Shown piece by piece: positions 11,420 through 23,582 of a stretch of DNA of 64,000 nt. Source of the DNA: Chlorocebus sabaeus. Taxonomy: Eukaryota; Chordata; Mammalia; Primates; Cercopithecidae. The notes beneath the pieces are model-generated. The model was not told the DNA's origin. It saw only the letters and a list, made by a program, of their open reading frames with translations, and made no database searches. Each line of letters opens with the position of its first letter. The stretch's first letter is position 1. Position numbers and translations under genes: made by a program. Where the stretch lies: positions 45,316,889 to 45,380,888 of the forward strand of contig NC_132928.1 in the NCBI RefSeq assembly GCF_047675955.1. The letters run 5' to 3'.

Positions 11420-11840
11420 CTCTCCACTAACTCATCCTACATATTTTTGTCAGATTAATCTTCCTAAAGGACAGTTCTGTTGATGTCACCCTCCTACTCA
11501 AAAAATCTCAATGGCTCTCCATTGCCTATTCAGTTAAGTCCACAATCCCAGTATTCCTGCTCGGCCTTAAGGACTTTTATTCATTTTTCAAAACCCATCT
11601 TGGATATATCCTCCATCATGAAGATTTCTCTTCACCTTTTCCCCTCACAAAGTTACCTGTTTTGTACATTATTGCATAGGATTATAATTTACTTGGTGAC
11701 CATTCTTCTCTTCTGTGAGACTAGTGGAGTCCCTGAATGAGGGAGGAATCTTTATTTCTGTACCTCCAACAAGTAGCAGAGTACCTGACTTTCAGCAGTT
11801 ATTCAGCAAAAATAAAAGTAATTGTTTATTGCTTATCATA
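11420..11840 (+). repeat. L2 LINE, 3' region
   Basis: 'TCTCAATGGCTCTCCATTGC', 'CAAAACCCATCTTGGATATA' and a terminal 'ACCTGACTTTCAGCAG' follow L2. Confidence 0.75.
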
Positions 11841-11844
11841 GACC

Positions 11845-12050
11845 AGGCATTCTGTTAAATCCCTGATATACATTTTCTCCTTGGCTCTTTATAACAACTC
11901 ATTGTCCCCATTAAGTAAACAAGGAAGTGGAGGCTTAAGGGAGGATAAATAGTTTACAGAAGACATAATGCCAATGGATGGTAGGGGCTGGATTCAAACC
12001 TAGTAGTACATGCCTTAACGTCTTGCGTATGAACCACTCCACAGGACTGC
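11845..12050 (-). repeat. MIR SINE
   Basis: 'ATAACAACTCATTGTCCCCA', 'GTGGAGGCTTAAGGG' and 'GGGGCTGGATTCAAACC' are reverse MIR. Confidence 0.8.
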
Positions 12051-12089
12051 TTTCCCTGCAGCAAGTCAATCAGTGCCAGACAAAACATT

Positions 12090-12780
12090 TTATTCATCCA
12101 GTCCCTCAATATTTACCCAGCCATTAGGGAACAAGTTCTGCACATAGAGTGACCTCAAGAAGCTTTGAGTCTAACATGTGAAACAGACAATTCAACAGTT
12201 ATGGCAAAGTGCAACAATGCTCTCAGAGAGGTATGTACAGGAAGAAAACCCTATCAATCAAACTGAGGAGACAGGAAATATTCACGATAGCAAAGACTTC
12301 CAATTATCTACTGCATGCTGAATAGTGTGCTGAACATTTTATCACAAGGCTTTACAAATAACCTACAGCCTAGCAAGGTTCTAGGGTCGTGGTTAAGAGC
12401 ACAGTTTCTGAAGTCAAAGAACCAGTGTTCTACTCTTTGTACCTCTGCTTTCTAGCTGTGTGTCCTGAAGTAACTTACCCTTTCTACACCTCAGTTCCCC
12501 TACCTGTAAAATGAGAATAATAATAGCTTCTACCTCATTAGGGATGTTGTTATGATTAAATGACCAGACCTATGCAAGGTACTAAGAATGCTGCCTGGCT
12601 TACAGTGTTACACAAGTTTTGCTTATTACTTGACCAAGAGGAAGGCAAGTGTTTGATTCCAATATCTGCATGCATTTCAAACAAAGCCTTCCTTGGGAAC
12701 ACACCTAGGTAAAGGTGATATTCGAGCTGAGTTTTGAAAGGGAAATGAGCGGGGGAGGATAGGACTAGCAACAGGAACAT
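12090..12780 (-). repeat. L2 LINE fragments split by a MIR
   Basis: 12090-12260 ('GACCTCAAGAAGCTTTGAGT') and 12640-12780 ('GAGCTGAGTTTTGAAAGGG') are reverse L2 pieces on either side of a forward MIR at about 12375-12610. Confidence 0.55.
12375..12610 (+). repeat. MIR SINE, near full length
   Basis: 'GTGGTTAAGAGCACAGTTTC', 'CTGTAAAATGAGAATAATAA', 'GTTATGATTAAATGACC' and 'CTGCCTGGC' appear in order. Confidence 0.88.
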
Positions 12781-12834
12781 CCACATGGCCCTGATGCTAC
12801 ACTATTGCTTATTCTTTTTTCTGCCTGATACTCC

Positions 12835-12990
12835 TTCTCTAGCCATCTTGACCCACTGAAATCTTATCCATCAGCCAAAGTCATCCCATCGGACTTCTTC
12901 CAAGAATGCTCCCCAGGTATTCAGTTGATAACTTTCATCAAGGTTAGCCTTGTATATACAGTTGGCATTTATATGCTTTCATACATATGA
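12835..12990 (+). repeat. L2 LINE fragment (weak)
   Basis: 'TCAGCCAAAGTCATCCCATC' and 'TTCTTCCAAGAATGCTCCCC' resemble the L2 3' region. Confidence 0.4.
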
Positions 12991-13412
12991 ACAGATACCC
13001 ACAGGGCTTCCAGAGGACCTTGCACTCATGGGGAAGCGGACTTTATAAAGCACCACAAACAATGGTCATCAGCTCAAGTTCAGAGATATTTGTTATCCTA
13101 ATTACTGCTTCAAAGCTGAAATTAGAAACCATCCCCAAACTACAGACAGCACCACTGTAAACAATATTTCCCACTCATCCTAACTCATCATCTTGAATTT
13201 CTCACCCATGGAAGAGGTAAACTATGATTTATTTTTTAAGACTGTAACTCCATCTGAGTAGTTTAAAAAACAGAAAAGGAGACCTTGAGACACAGAAACC
13301 TCTACCTCCCGAAGTACATATTTATCAGAAACTGTCACATTTACTTTCTTGGTTTCCTGTAAAGCTGAAGTGGAAAAACATGGGAAGAAATTTTATATTA
13401 AAAATTATCTGA

Positions 13413-13718
13413 GGCCGGGCACGGTGGCTCAAGCCTGTAATCCCAGCACTTTGGGAGGCCGAGACGGACGGATCACGAGGTCAGGAGATCGAGACCATCC
13501 TGGCTAACGTGGTGAAACCCCGTCTCTACTAAAAAATACAAAAAAACTAGCTGGGCGAGGTGGCAGGCGCCTGTAGTCTCACCTACTTGGGAGGCTGAGA
13601 CAGGAGAATGGCCTAAACCCGGGAGGTGGAGCTTGCAATGAGCTGAGATCCGACCACTGCACTCCAGCCTGGGCGACAGAGGGAGACTCCGTCTCAAAAA
13701 AAAAAAAAAAAAAAAAAA
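13413..13718 (+). mobile_element. AluY, Old World monkey lineage
   Basis: GGCTCAAGCCTGTAATCCC at the start, GGGCGAGGTGG in the middle, and GAGATCCGACCACTGC in the right arm. Pure A tail. These differ from human AluY (CACGCC, GATCGCGCC) and match the cercopithecoid AluYRa-type reading. Confidence 0.93.
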
Positions 13719-13859
13719 ATTTCTGAAACATAATAAAAATTTCCTAATGCTGGCATATGTCAAATCCTGTTGTTGTTTTGTTTTAAAGCCTAAAGGAATT
13801 TTGTTTTTCTCATGGCCAACTTTTGGTTTGATGAAACACCTCAAGAATACACACTCAAA

Positions 13860-14126
13860 GCTGAGAACAGTGGCTCAGGTCCAGCACTTTGGAAAGTTCA
13901 AGTAAGAGGATTGCTTGAGCCCAGGAGTTCAAGGCCAGGCTGGGCAACACAGTGAGACTCCCATATCTACAAAAAATTTTAAAATTAGCTGGGTATGGTG
14001 GCATGCCTTAGGAGGCTGAGGCAGGCCCTTGAGCTCAGGAGTTGGAGGTTACAGTGAGCTATGATCGCACTAGTACACTCCAGCCTGGGTGACAGAGTAA
14101 GACTTTGTCTCTAAAACAAAACAAAA
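13860..14126 (+). mobile_element. AluJ, internally deleted
   Basis: 'GCTGAGAACAGTGGCTCAG' directly joins 'GTCCAGCACTTTGG', and the second arm is shortened. The tail is CTAAAACAAAAC. Confidence 0.85.
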
Positions 14127-15255
14127 GAATGTATTAAAGCAGAAGTGTAATCTTGGGTCGGGGAGAAATGAAGAGAGAAATGCACCAAAACAATGGTGAA
14201 ACTGTGAAGTTAATAGATGAAAATAGACAAATATGAATCCCATCTCTTTGCCCTCTTTCAGCCCAGTCACATAGAAAGGGTAGGTGCATTTGTGGTCACG
14301 AGGCAGGCAAAGTAACAGAAAGGAAGCAAGAAGATCAAGATGATCCAAAAATTAGACAGTCATACAGTCATCCCTCCCTCAAAGAATTAACTTGGTATCT
14401 GAGTACTGATTAATCGTTATGTATTATAGGTCTTCTTATTTAAAAAAATTCATGGACTTAAAAATATTTAGAAAATTACAGCTGAAAGAGGATTAATGTG
14501 TGTGGGGGGGGGGGGTTATTTTAGGCATCAACTTATTTTTTTTTAACAACTTCAGGTTAAGCAAAAGGTCGGATAAAAGAACATTTTGATGCCAAATAAA
14601 ACATTTTTTGGATTTCCCCAAAGCAGAGGTAAAGTAGAGAGACTGGGAGTTAAAAATGAAAAGGCTTCATAGTAAGGCAAGCCTACCAAACTATTTATTT
14701 TTTCCTCCTAATAATCTAAAATTAGACACCTTAGCAATGATGACTTTCTTTAGGTAACAATGATTTATTACCACAGGCCTAACTTTTAGCACCATTGAAG
14801 TATTTTGTATTTTGGTCCCATAACTTCTTGACAGTGAACTTTATAGCTAACCAGACCTAGAAAATGTAAGTCTAATAAAATGTCACAGCCAACGTAATGA
14901 AATCCCATGTCTTACATGAAGAATCCATCTAAAACACATGGCCATGTGGACAAACCGCCCCCCCCCCACCTCGCAAAAGTGATTTTAGGCTACAAAAATG
15001 TCTCAGTTTTCATACCCCAAAGACAAACTGTTAGTTAAAAAACATGAGACCAGCATTTTTTTTCTTCGTGCACAACCTAAATCCTGGCCCTTAGAGAGTA
15101 ATCAGATATTTCAAGATTTCCCTGAAAACTTCCTTCCATTCTGGATGTCTGACACTCACAGTGGTACAGCAGCAGACCCAGGATTCGAGCTCTGACTCCA
15201 GATTCTATCCTAGCTCGTGAAGGAATTAAAGGTGTCTTCTGCCATCTATGTTCTC
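14127..15255. other. Unique sequence with G and C homopolymers
   Basis: Holds a 12-base G run (14504-14515) and a 10-base C run (14958-14967). No gene signal. Confidence 0.5.
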
Positions 15256-15259
15256 CATC

Positions 15260-15830
15260 TGCTTACTCTGAGTCACAGTCAGTGACCCTATAAAAACTAA
15301 GGCAGAACATGTCATTTCCCTGTCAGAAACCCTTCACCTTCCCTGAGTAAAAACCAAAGCCCTCAATGGCCTCCAGGGCCTCACCCAATCTGGCCCCGTG
15401 TCTCGTCTCCTGTTCTTCTCCCGTTTGCTCATCCCTCCAGCCACACTGGCCTCGATGCCCAGTGCCTCTCTGCACTGGCTGTTCCCTGGCCTGGAAGGTT
15501 CTTCCCTCAAATACCTGCATGGCTATCTCCAGCATCTTCAAGGTTTTGAATAAATGTTACTTTCCCAGTTAGATTCATTTAAAAATTTATGTCCTTTAAG
15601 CTCTGTTTTTTGTTGTTGTTGTTGTTGTTCTGCTTTTCCCCTAGTACTTAACACTTTCAAACAAATAGCGTAACTGACATGACTGTGTGTATTGTTTATT
15701 GTCTGTTTCCTCCGGCTCTAGAGTATACGTTCCTCCAGGGCTGAGATTTGCATTGCTCATTCAGTGAAACCTCAAGCGCCTGGTATGCAGCAGGTGTTCA
15801 ATAAATATTTGTAGAGTGAATGAATAAGAT
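15260..15830 (+). repeat. L2 LINE, long 3' fragment
   Basis: 'CCCTCAATGGCCTCCAGGGC', 'CTCCAGCCACACTGGCCTCG', then the terminus 'AGCAGGTGTTCAATAAATAT' with GAGTGAATGAATAAG. A (TTG)n tract sits at 15611-15630. Confidence 0.88.
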
Positions 15831-15954
15831 CTTTTATTGCTCTAACTCCTTAGGAATCCATGAGGAATTAAATACTCCCGGCATGGTAAACTGGTAATGG
15901 GTTCAAACCAACCCAAGAAACTGAGTTACTAAGGTACAAAAACATTGGACTGCC

Positions 15955-16160
15955 ACCATTTAGTGAAAATTGACTATGCACAGGATATCGTTTTACATGT
16001 CTTCTCCTTTTATCTCCACCAAAAGCCAGTAAGCGAGACATTATTATCCAAATGTTACACAGGAAGAAACGGAGGCTTGGAAAGAGGAAATAAGTAAGCC
16101 AAGATCACACCACCGTGAATGCCTGTGCTGGGCTTTCTGCAGATCCAGGGCTGTCTGACA
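15955..16160 (-). repeat. MIR SINE
   Basis: 'AATGTTACACAGGAAGAAAC', 'GGAGGCTTGG' and 'CCAAGATCACACCACCG' are reverse MIR. Confidence 0.7.
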
Positions 16161-16169
16161 TCCCATTCT

Positions 16170-16750
16170 GCCTCCTTCATTATAAAAGTAATTCACCTCT
16201 TCAACAGCACCAAACAATAGAAAGACCCCTTGGACATATTATGGGAAACTTCTAGGGTGCAGTTACTCATGTAAAGAAAGCATGGCCCAAGAACACACAG
16301 ACACATATACACACAATACAGGTTTCTTAAAAGAAGCTGTACTTTTATAACAAAACATATGGCCATTCTTATAAAATCATTCTGACATTGTGATAGCCAA
16401 ACCAACAGTAATAGAATGTGAAACAGGAACTGACATGAGCTACTAAATTCAACACCGGTTTCCCTGAAGACCTGCTGCATGACCAAGAGAGCCTCAGACC
16501 TCCTCGCTGAGCCTCAACAAACTGGTGTTGCCACCAAACCTTCTGTAGTGCCTGAGGATCTTGACATTAAATGAGAAAAATCTGTGTCAAAATTAATAAA
16601 TCCACAAAAGAAAGGCATTCTGTAAATTCAATTATTTCTTGATCACAAACAAGTTCTGAGGAGTAGTGTGAGCCATTTCACAATCCCAACAGAGCAAAAC
16701 GTAAGTCAAGTCAGACAGCTAAGTCCAGCAGTTCCCAGAGTGCAGAAGAA
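16170..16750. other. Unique sequence
   Basis: No repeat or gene signal recognised. Confidence 0.45.
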
Positions 16751-16762
16751 AAGTTATAACTC

Positions 16763-17068
16763 GGCCGGGCACAGTGTGATTCACGCATGTAATCACAGCA
16801 CTTTGAGAGGCCGAGGCAGGTAGATTGCTTGAGCCCAGGAGTTCACGACCAGACTGGGCAACATGGTGACACCCTGTCTCTACAAAAAACACACAAAAAA
16901 ATTGCCAGGCATGGTGGCACATGCCTATAGACCTAGCTATTTGGGAGGCTGAGGTGGGAGGATCACCTGAGCCCAGAAGGCCAAGGCTACAGTGAGCCAT
17001 GATGGCGCCACTGCACTCCAGCCCTGAGAGACAGAGTGAGATCCTGTCCCCCGCCCCCCCAAAAAAGA
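16763..17068 (+). mobile_element. Alu (S/J-like)
   Basis: GGCCGGGCACAGTG start; the tail begins with a C-rich run before AAAAAAG. Flanked by GAAGTTAT-like copies at about 16750-16757 and 17069-17076 (AAGTTAT shared). Confidence 0.92.
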
Positions 17069-17295
17069 GAAGTTATGATAACTCTATTGGAGGTTCTTTC
17101 CTCTGATTCATCACAGTTGTGGAGCAAATTTTAGTTGAGGACAGGCCACAAAGGAGATAGGATCTATAAGCAAAAGTTTCCAGAAGGGTCAGCTTCTCTT
17201 TAGGAAAGGGGAAATACTCCAAACCAGTCACTCACTTATTTGGCTAAGAATAGGGACTGGGTGGTTAGGCAAGGGTGGGAATGCCCACCCAGAGG

Positions 17296-17390
17296 CTGTT
17301 ACTTACATAGTATCCAAATTATTTTGGATACTTCCACTAAGTGGAAGGGAGTAAGGTTCCCGATTATATTCCTGAGAAGATGTAGAAAGG
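17296..17390 (+). repeat. Dispersed direct repeat, copy A
   Basis: Begins CTGTTACTTACATA and ends GATGTAGAAAGG. The last 56 bp are identical to copy B at 19326. Copy A has nine extra bases that complete an inverted repeat, GTATCCAAA and TTTGGATAC around TTAT. Confidence 0.9.
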
Positions 17391-19325
17391 GTCACCACCT
17401 TAACCAACTCCTGAACCAAAGACATTGAGAGGAGAGGGAAGTCAGCAAAGAGTTCTGCCGGACCCACACATTCATGCAGCGATACTCCATCCCCTGTCAG
17501 ACCTGGCCTTAGCCCAACACACTGATTATGTCTTCTATACGAACTCCCCTGGTGGTTTCTCCACCAGATACAGTGTAAGAAAACATTTGCTTTCACCATT
17601 CCAAGACAGGAGGTGGCAAGATCAGTGACTAGAGAAAGAGGGAAAAGATGAATCTGGCATTTTGATGTTTGAAACTGCCTGATTCAGATGAAATGTCTTC
17701 TACTGTAAGGTATCATGTGCATAACTGAAGTTTTTACTTGTTCGTTCTATATTTTGAGTTTAAAGATGCAAAGTTAGATTACACACAAACACCAAGAATT
17801 CCTTTTGTGATAAGTGTTAAAAACCTCGAATTTTAAATCCTTGCTTAAACTGTGTTAAACATGATACCAAACCTAAAGTCTAAATTTTTGAGGTCTATAA
17901 TTTGCCAATATTTTTACTGTATTGTAGTGTAAAATAAACAAGCTGGCTTCAGAAACAAAAATTAAATTAAAAGCCTTCACAAGCATTCTGTAGCTACTCT
18001 GAGAGCTATCTTGACACATGAATGTCTTTGGGGGAGGGGTGTATTTCAGATCTAACTGTACTTAAAAAATAGCATTGTCGCTATGGAAGCAGCTCTAAAT
18101 TTTGACCGTTTTTCCTTATGCTAGCAAAGGCCATTTTCTTTTTATGCAGCTTTTCTTTTCACTGAAAAGGGCTCTGACAGTAATCCTCCAAGTCTGCAGC
18201 ATGTCCTGCCTTGCCTACAGTCACCCTTCCCTCTTAGTGTCAAGCACTGCTCTTTCGACTGAGCCAAAAACAGAAGAGTATAAATCACCTGGAATTCACA
18301 CACACACACCCCACAAGAGATTTTTGTTCGTTCCATCATTCCTTCCTTGAAGGAATCATAGACAACACCCATTCAGGTCCTTGTCACTAAACTGGCCTAA
18401 TTCCAATCTCCCGTTTCTCAGACCCTTCATTGGCAACTTTTCCATCAAAATCATCAAATAAGTGTGACCAATTTCAGGAATTTTATGTCTAAGAGTGGTC
18501 ATCTTTAGAAACTAGCATTTCTTCCAGTAACACGATGAAAAACATTGCTCAGTGATGTTTGAAACACTTCCAGAGTCTGTGTCCCATTCCAATAGGTCAG
18601 GGATGATGCTCATTCTTTGAAGATATATTTCATTCTGGGAAGCAACAACAGGCATTCAGAGACAACCCTGCCAAATAAGGTAGGTGATCATGCTGAGTAA
18701 TACTGCTTTGCATAAAAATGAGATGTAGCCCTTAAGCAATAAAACCAGTTTTTTCATGAGGATCATTACCTGACTTTGAAGAGAAATTCAAGAGTTCCAA
18801 AAGTGATTTTGTGCTGGATATTCTTGTTTTTTTTATTTTAAGCAATGGCAAATTATTTGGAATTAGTACAAAAATCACCAAAGCTATTTGGAAGACAGCA
18901 TTTCCCACTTAGACATACATAGGCACATATATAATAAATTAAATTAATGATTTCTGCCAACTGCCTTCTAATCTAACATTTTGATTAATTTTCATAAAAC
19001 TTTATTATTTTCCCATTGTCATTCTTATAGGCTAAAATCATCCACTGCAATGGAAACAAAATCTTAAAATACATGATTCCTTCAAGGAATAAATTATTGA
19101 ATGAGCAAAAGTCTTATTTAGAATCTTAGAATAAAATAGCTTTAGAAAGCATTCATCCAAAAGAAAAAAACATGTATGGAGCAAATACTAGTGAAGAAAG
19201 AGATATTCAGTTTGCCAGGGGTGATCATCTGGATCGCCTTTCAGTAAATCATCTCTTTAGGAAGATGATTTTGTTCCTATGAAGATGTGGTCTGGTTCAT
19301 CTCTGGCAATCCTTTTTGCCTAGGA

Positions 19326-19411
19326 CTGTTACTTACATATTATCCAAATTGTTTTCACTAAGTGGAAGGGAGTAAGGTTCCCGATTATATTCCTGAGAAG
19401 ATGTAGAAAGG
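19326..19411 (+). repeat. Dispersed direct repeat, copy B
   Basis: Second copy of the 17296 segment, same orientation, 2.03 kb downstream. It has two substitutions and lacks the nine bases that complete the palindrome in copy A. Confidence 0.9.
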
Positions 19412-19896
19412 ATCTTCCTACGCTATGTCCTGATCCTAAGAAAAAGTTCCTTTTGCAATGATGGGATCAACACTTCTATCCTATGGCAGTTCAGGGGACA
19501 TTGTCAATATTAAAACCTGTAAAACAGGTAATCAGTGCTCCAGGAGAAGGATGAATTCAAAATCTTCGATTTGCACATTCAAGTCTATTTGCCGTAAGTA
19601 GGCCTAATAGGCTTTTGAAGGTACAGACTTGGAAATAAGGTGTTGCTGTAACGAATACCTGAAAATAAATAAACTGGTCATGAGAATACCATCAGTTCTA
19701 GCTCCTAAGTCATAAAACTTAATGAATGGTTTTCCAAGATTTTAACAAAGAAACAGTATCAACAAAAAACAAGTCAATCTAGGATGCTAAATAAAGCTAT
19801 GTAAGAAAATAAAAATAGACCATGGAATTTGAACATTTACTGACAAATCCATAGTTTGGTTAGGCTGTCTGATTTTGTCTTTCTAATACAGTGTCA

Positions 19897-19898
<2 letters not shown>

Positions 19899-19939
<41 letters not shown>
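19899..19939 (-). repeat. T41 homopolymer
   Basis: An uninterrupted run of 41 T. No Alu or L1 3' end follows on the right, so it is not an ordinary SINE or LINE tail. It could mark a processed retrocopy on the minus strand (see findings). Confidence 0.9.
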
Positions 19940-19942
<3 letters not shown>

Positions 19943-20111
19943 AGAAGGGTTCTTACACTTAGCTCAGGTTTACACAGTCAAGCTTTGACGTACACAAACA
20001 CAGTAATTCTCACAGTAAGACCAATGTCAATGAGGATTCTGCTGAATAATACCTGCCCTCTCTTTGAGAAACAGCCCAAAGATGGATTCCCCAGGGTCTA
20101 AAATCAAATCC

Positions 20112-20397
20112 GGCCGAGCATAGTAGCTCACACCTATCATCTCACACTTTGAAACGCCGAGACAGGAGAAATGCTTGAGCCCAGGAGTTCAAGATCGGCC
20201 CAGCCAGCATAGCAAGACCTTGTCTCAACACAAAATTTAAAAATTAGCCAGGCGTGTTGGCATGCCTGTGGTCCCAGCTACTTGGGAGGCTGAACTGGGA
20301 GGATCGCTTGAGCCTGGGAGTTGAGGCTGCAGTGAGCCATGGTTGCACCCCTGCACTCCAGCCTGAGCAACAGAGATCCTCTAGAAAAGGAAAAAAT
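20112..20397 (+). mobile_element. Alu, diverged
   Basis: GGCCGAGCATAGTAGCTCAC start, two arms, short degraded tail 'CTAGAAAAGGAAAAAATG'. Confidence 0.9.
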
Positions 20398-21705
20398 GAA
20401 ATTAATTCAATATGCATTTATTGAGCAACTCTTAACCCTGGTCCAGTGTTAGGCTCACGGAAGAGGCACTCTGCAGTTCTCAAGACACATCTTCTATTGC
20501 AAAAGCTCTCTGTGTATACATAAATATTATGTTATTTTAAATCACATGAGAAGGCACAATGGTTAATAGGTTTACCTGAGATGAAGGAGGAAGCAACTGC
20601 AAAAAGAAAAATTATTTTCAGGAAAATTGGCAAATTTAAGGCAGAGTGACCTTTCCTTGCTCCTCCTCTCTAACTTTGAGAATCTCCTTCCTCCTTTTCC
20701 TTTTGACTTCCCGGCGAAGTATAAATGGGAAAAGAGGCCTGAAGATAACCCCACAACACATGGACCGTATTGTCATGGTAGAGATACTTCTTCACAAGGC
20801 TCTAGGAGTAACGGCAAAGCTGGCCATCTTGTGACTTCGTTTCCTATATCCCACTCCAAGAGTCCCCACCGTGAGACAGCCAGCCGCTCTGTCCACAAAC
20901 TCAATGCCTCGCGTTCCTGGGCGTTTTTCAGAAACATAGTTTTCTGGTGCAGTCAGGTCTGACCAGAGCTATTTCAGAGACTTACTGCCAACCTCTACAG
21001 CTGGTCAAAACAAAAAAGAAATATTTTACAGATTTCAAACACATTAATGAACCTAAAAAAATTCAACTCTAGCATCAATATGTTAATACAGGACATCTAC
21101 GCTTCACTCCCTTATTTTGGTCATCCTTAATACTATGAGATTTTGTTCAAATAAATTCTAGAACTGACTGCAAATATTCTGTATAATTTTTATGGGGATG
21201 TGAGGATGAGCTTCACCTCTAGGTTTGATGACAAATACTAGCATTTTAAGAATTTCTCCCACATATATTTTGTCATACATGTATATACATATAACATCTC
21301 CGCATGCATGAAGTTCCAGTCACTCCTTCCCTTGAAGAAGTTAAGAAACTTCATGGTGGACACTGCAGGATTATCCCAGCAGCAGGTGTCCACCAAAGAG
21401 ATATCAGGAAGAATAACAGACATTAGATTTCTTTCACTTGCTCTTAGGAATCTTGGGATGAGTATGTCCTGAGAGTTAATTCCTCCAGATGTGTAAAACG
21501 TGGTGTCTCACAATGCTCCATGCCTGCAGTCATCAAAACAGAATTATTTCTAGAAAGGCTAAGGAAGATATCTCAGTTTTCCCAAGCAAAGATAAACTGT
21601 CAACTCTCAATGTCCCTTCACAAGGAGAAACTTCTCTCTCAGTTGGAGGAACTGCTGCACTTGTCCAAAGCAATGATACACATTTTTCTTTCCTTATAAC
21701 TGAAT
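20398..21705. other. Unique sequence
   Basis: No repeat recognised. A 111-codon plus frame (20627-20962) lacks domain character. A possible 21-nt minus-strand microexon at 20576-20596 is noted in findings. Confidence 0.45.
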
Positions 21706-21922
21706 GTTTTGTTTTTGTTTTTCAGGCAGGGTCTCGCTCTGTGGCCCAGGCTGGAGTGTGGTGACACAATCATAGCTCACTGCAACCTTGAACTCCTGGG
21801 CTCAAGCAAACCTCTGGCCTCAGTCTCCCCAATAGCTAGGATGACAGGTATGTGCCACCATGCCCAACTATTTTTTTTTCTTTTTTGTAGAGATAGGGTC
21901 TCACTATGTTGCCCAGGCTATA
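21706..21922 (-). mobile_element. Alu, truncated
   Basis: Reverse Alu from 'CAGGCAGGGTCTCGCTCTG' to 'CTCACTATGTTGCCCAGGCT'. It stops in the left arm, so it is 5' truncated. It is followed by two near copies of TATAACAGA. Confidence 0.88.
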
Positions 21923-22794
21923 ACAGAATCTTATAACAGATAGTGTTTCTTCTTTTCGTATGGTTATAGGAAAACTCAGGGCCAGATTTGCAAATTACTT
22001 TTAATATAATTAGGCAGATCCTTAGAGAATACATTTCTGGATATTAACACTCTTCTGGTTTTATCTACTTGATCCATACAATATTTTTGTCTTTACTATT
22101 GTGTTTCTTTAAGAAACAAGCAAATAAGTACCTAGGCTTTGCTTATCCTACCTGAAGCTTCCCTTAAGGAACATCCATCACCTGAGAGGACATTCCCTAG
22201 CATGGAAACAGGTTCACATTACCCTGAGTCTGTAATCTATACCTTCAAACACATTCCTTACAAAAGAAAACCCATTCTTGCCTACTGACAATACCTGTAC
22301 CTTAAGAGTGGGGTGGTAATGCAGTCTTCTCACTAAGTAGAAATTAAACCTGGCTTCATGATTTCCTAAGAAAATCCTTGTTTTATCCAACAGGAATATT
22401 TAAAAATGGGGGTAAGGGAACTAAAATAACTAATCTAAAATTATAGAAATATAAAATCCCTCAATGATGTAATCCTTGCCACAGAATCCATCACATTGAA
22501 AAGCTGTCTGGACTTCTGCAATAAAGGGAGACACAGGTAGATTGTAAAGCCTTTTCATCCCAGTTTCTCTTCAAGATTTTATTAGGCAATAAACAGCCAT
22601 ATCAAATAATGTCGAAATATACAAACATCTCTGCATAATTTTAGGTAGTCCAACCACATTAGTACCAGGAAAGCATCAAATAAGTTTTGTATCTCACATC
22701 TGGGTCCAGATCCCTCTAAGACAAACTTGGTGGACTGCAGACAAATTCAAATTTATGACAGAACATATAGAAGCTCTCATATATGGCCTCTTAA
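21923..22794. other. Unique sequence
   Basis: AT-rich, no recognised repeat or gene signal. Confidence 0.45.
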
Positions 22795-22809
22795 GAAATA
22801 CCCATAACC

Positions 22810-23096
22810 GGCTGGGCGTGGTGGCTCACGCCTGTAATCCCAGCACTTTGGGAGGCCGAGACGGGAGGATCACAAGGTCAGGAGATCGAGACCATCCTGG
22901 CTAACACAGTGAAACCCTGTCTCTACTAAAAATTTAGCCGGGCATAGTAGCGGGTGCCTGTAGTCCCAGCTACTCGGGAGGCTGAGGCAGGAGAATAGTG
23001 TGAGCCCGGAAGGTGGAGCTTGCAGTGAGCCAAGACTGCACCACTGCACTCCAGCCTGGGTGACAGAGTGAGACTCCGTCTCAAAAAAAAAAAAAG
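22810..23096 (+). mobile_element. AluY-like, full length
   Basis: Flanked by a perfect 15-bp duplication, GAAATACCCATAACC (22795-22809 and 23097-23111). GATCACAAGGTCAGGAG supports a Y/Sc-type copy. Confidence 0.96.
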
Positions 23097-23111
23097 GAAA
23101 TACCCATAACC

Positions 23112-23582
23112 AATAATTTTTCATTATGTTGGCTTAAGTAAAAGATAACATTGAACTCTCCATGCTCCAACTTGATAGTATGGAAAATTGGCCAGCACAC
23201 AACATTCTACTACAAAGAATAAATAAATATTCTGAATTATTTTGCAATCATTAATAAGGGAATAATGTCCCCCAATGGGTTTGCAGAAGAGCCCTCTAGA
23301 ACCTAGAGAAGCCAGTAGGTTTTTCAAGCCTGCTGAAAAGCCAAAACCTGAAAACTAGATGGGACCTCACAGACTCTTACGTTTGAACACAAACTTTCCC
23401 ATAAAGCACATATATTCCTGTTTAAACAAAAAAAAAAAAAATTGCAGCAAAATACAAAGAATCAGTAAGGTATTTTCTCCAAATAGGAACTATTTCATTT
23501 ACATTATCTCTGCAGGATTTTAGAATTGCCTGAAAGAAGCAACTCTAGTTGATGCAGAGATTCAGGGGAAAAAATATTTTTG
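23112..23582. other. Unique sequence
   Basis: No recognised feature except a short A run near 23428. Confidence 0.45.

Larger units (their letters stand above)
17078..19898. other. Largely unique intronic sequence with an internal duplication
   Basis: No interspersed repeat is obvious over 2.8 kb. It carries two near-identical ~90-bp copies (17296-17390 and 19326-19411), reported separately. Open frames here are short and overlap on both strands. Confidence 0.55.

Noticed and set aside
20627..20962. 111-codon plus frame
   Set aside because: Overlaps another plus frame and a minus frame of similar length, with no domain or exon signals.
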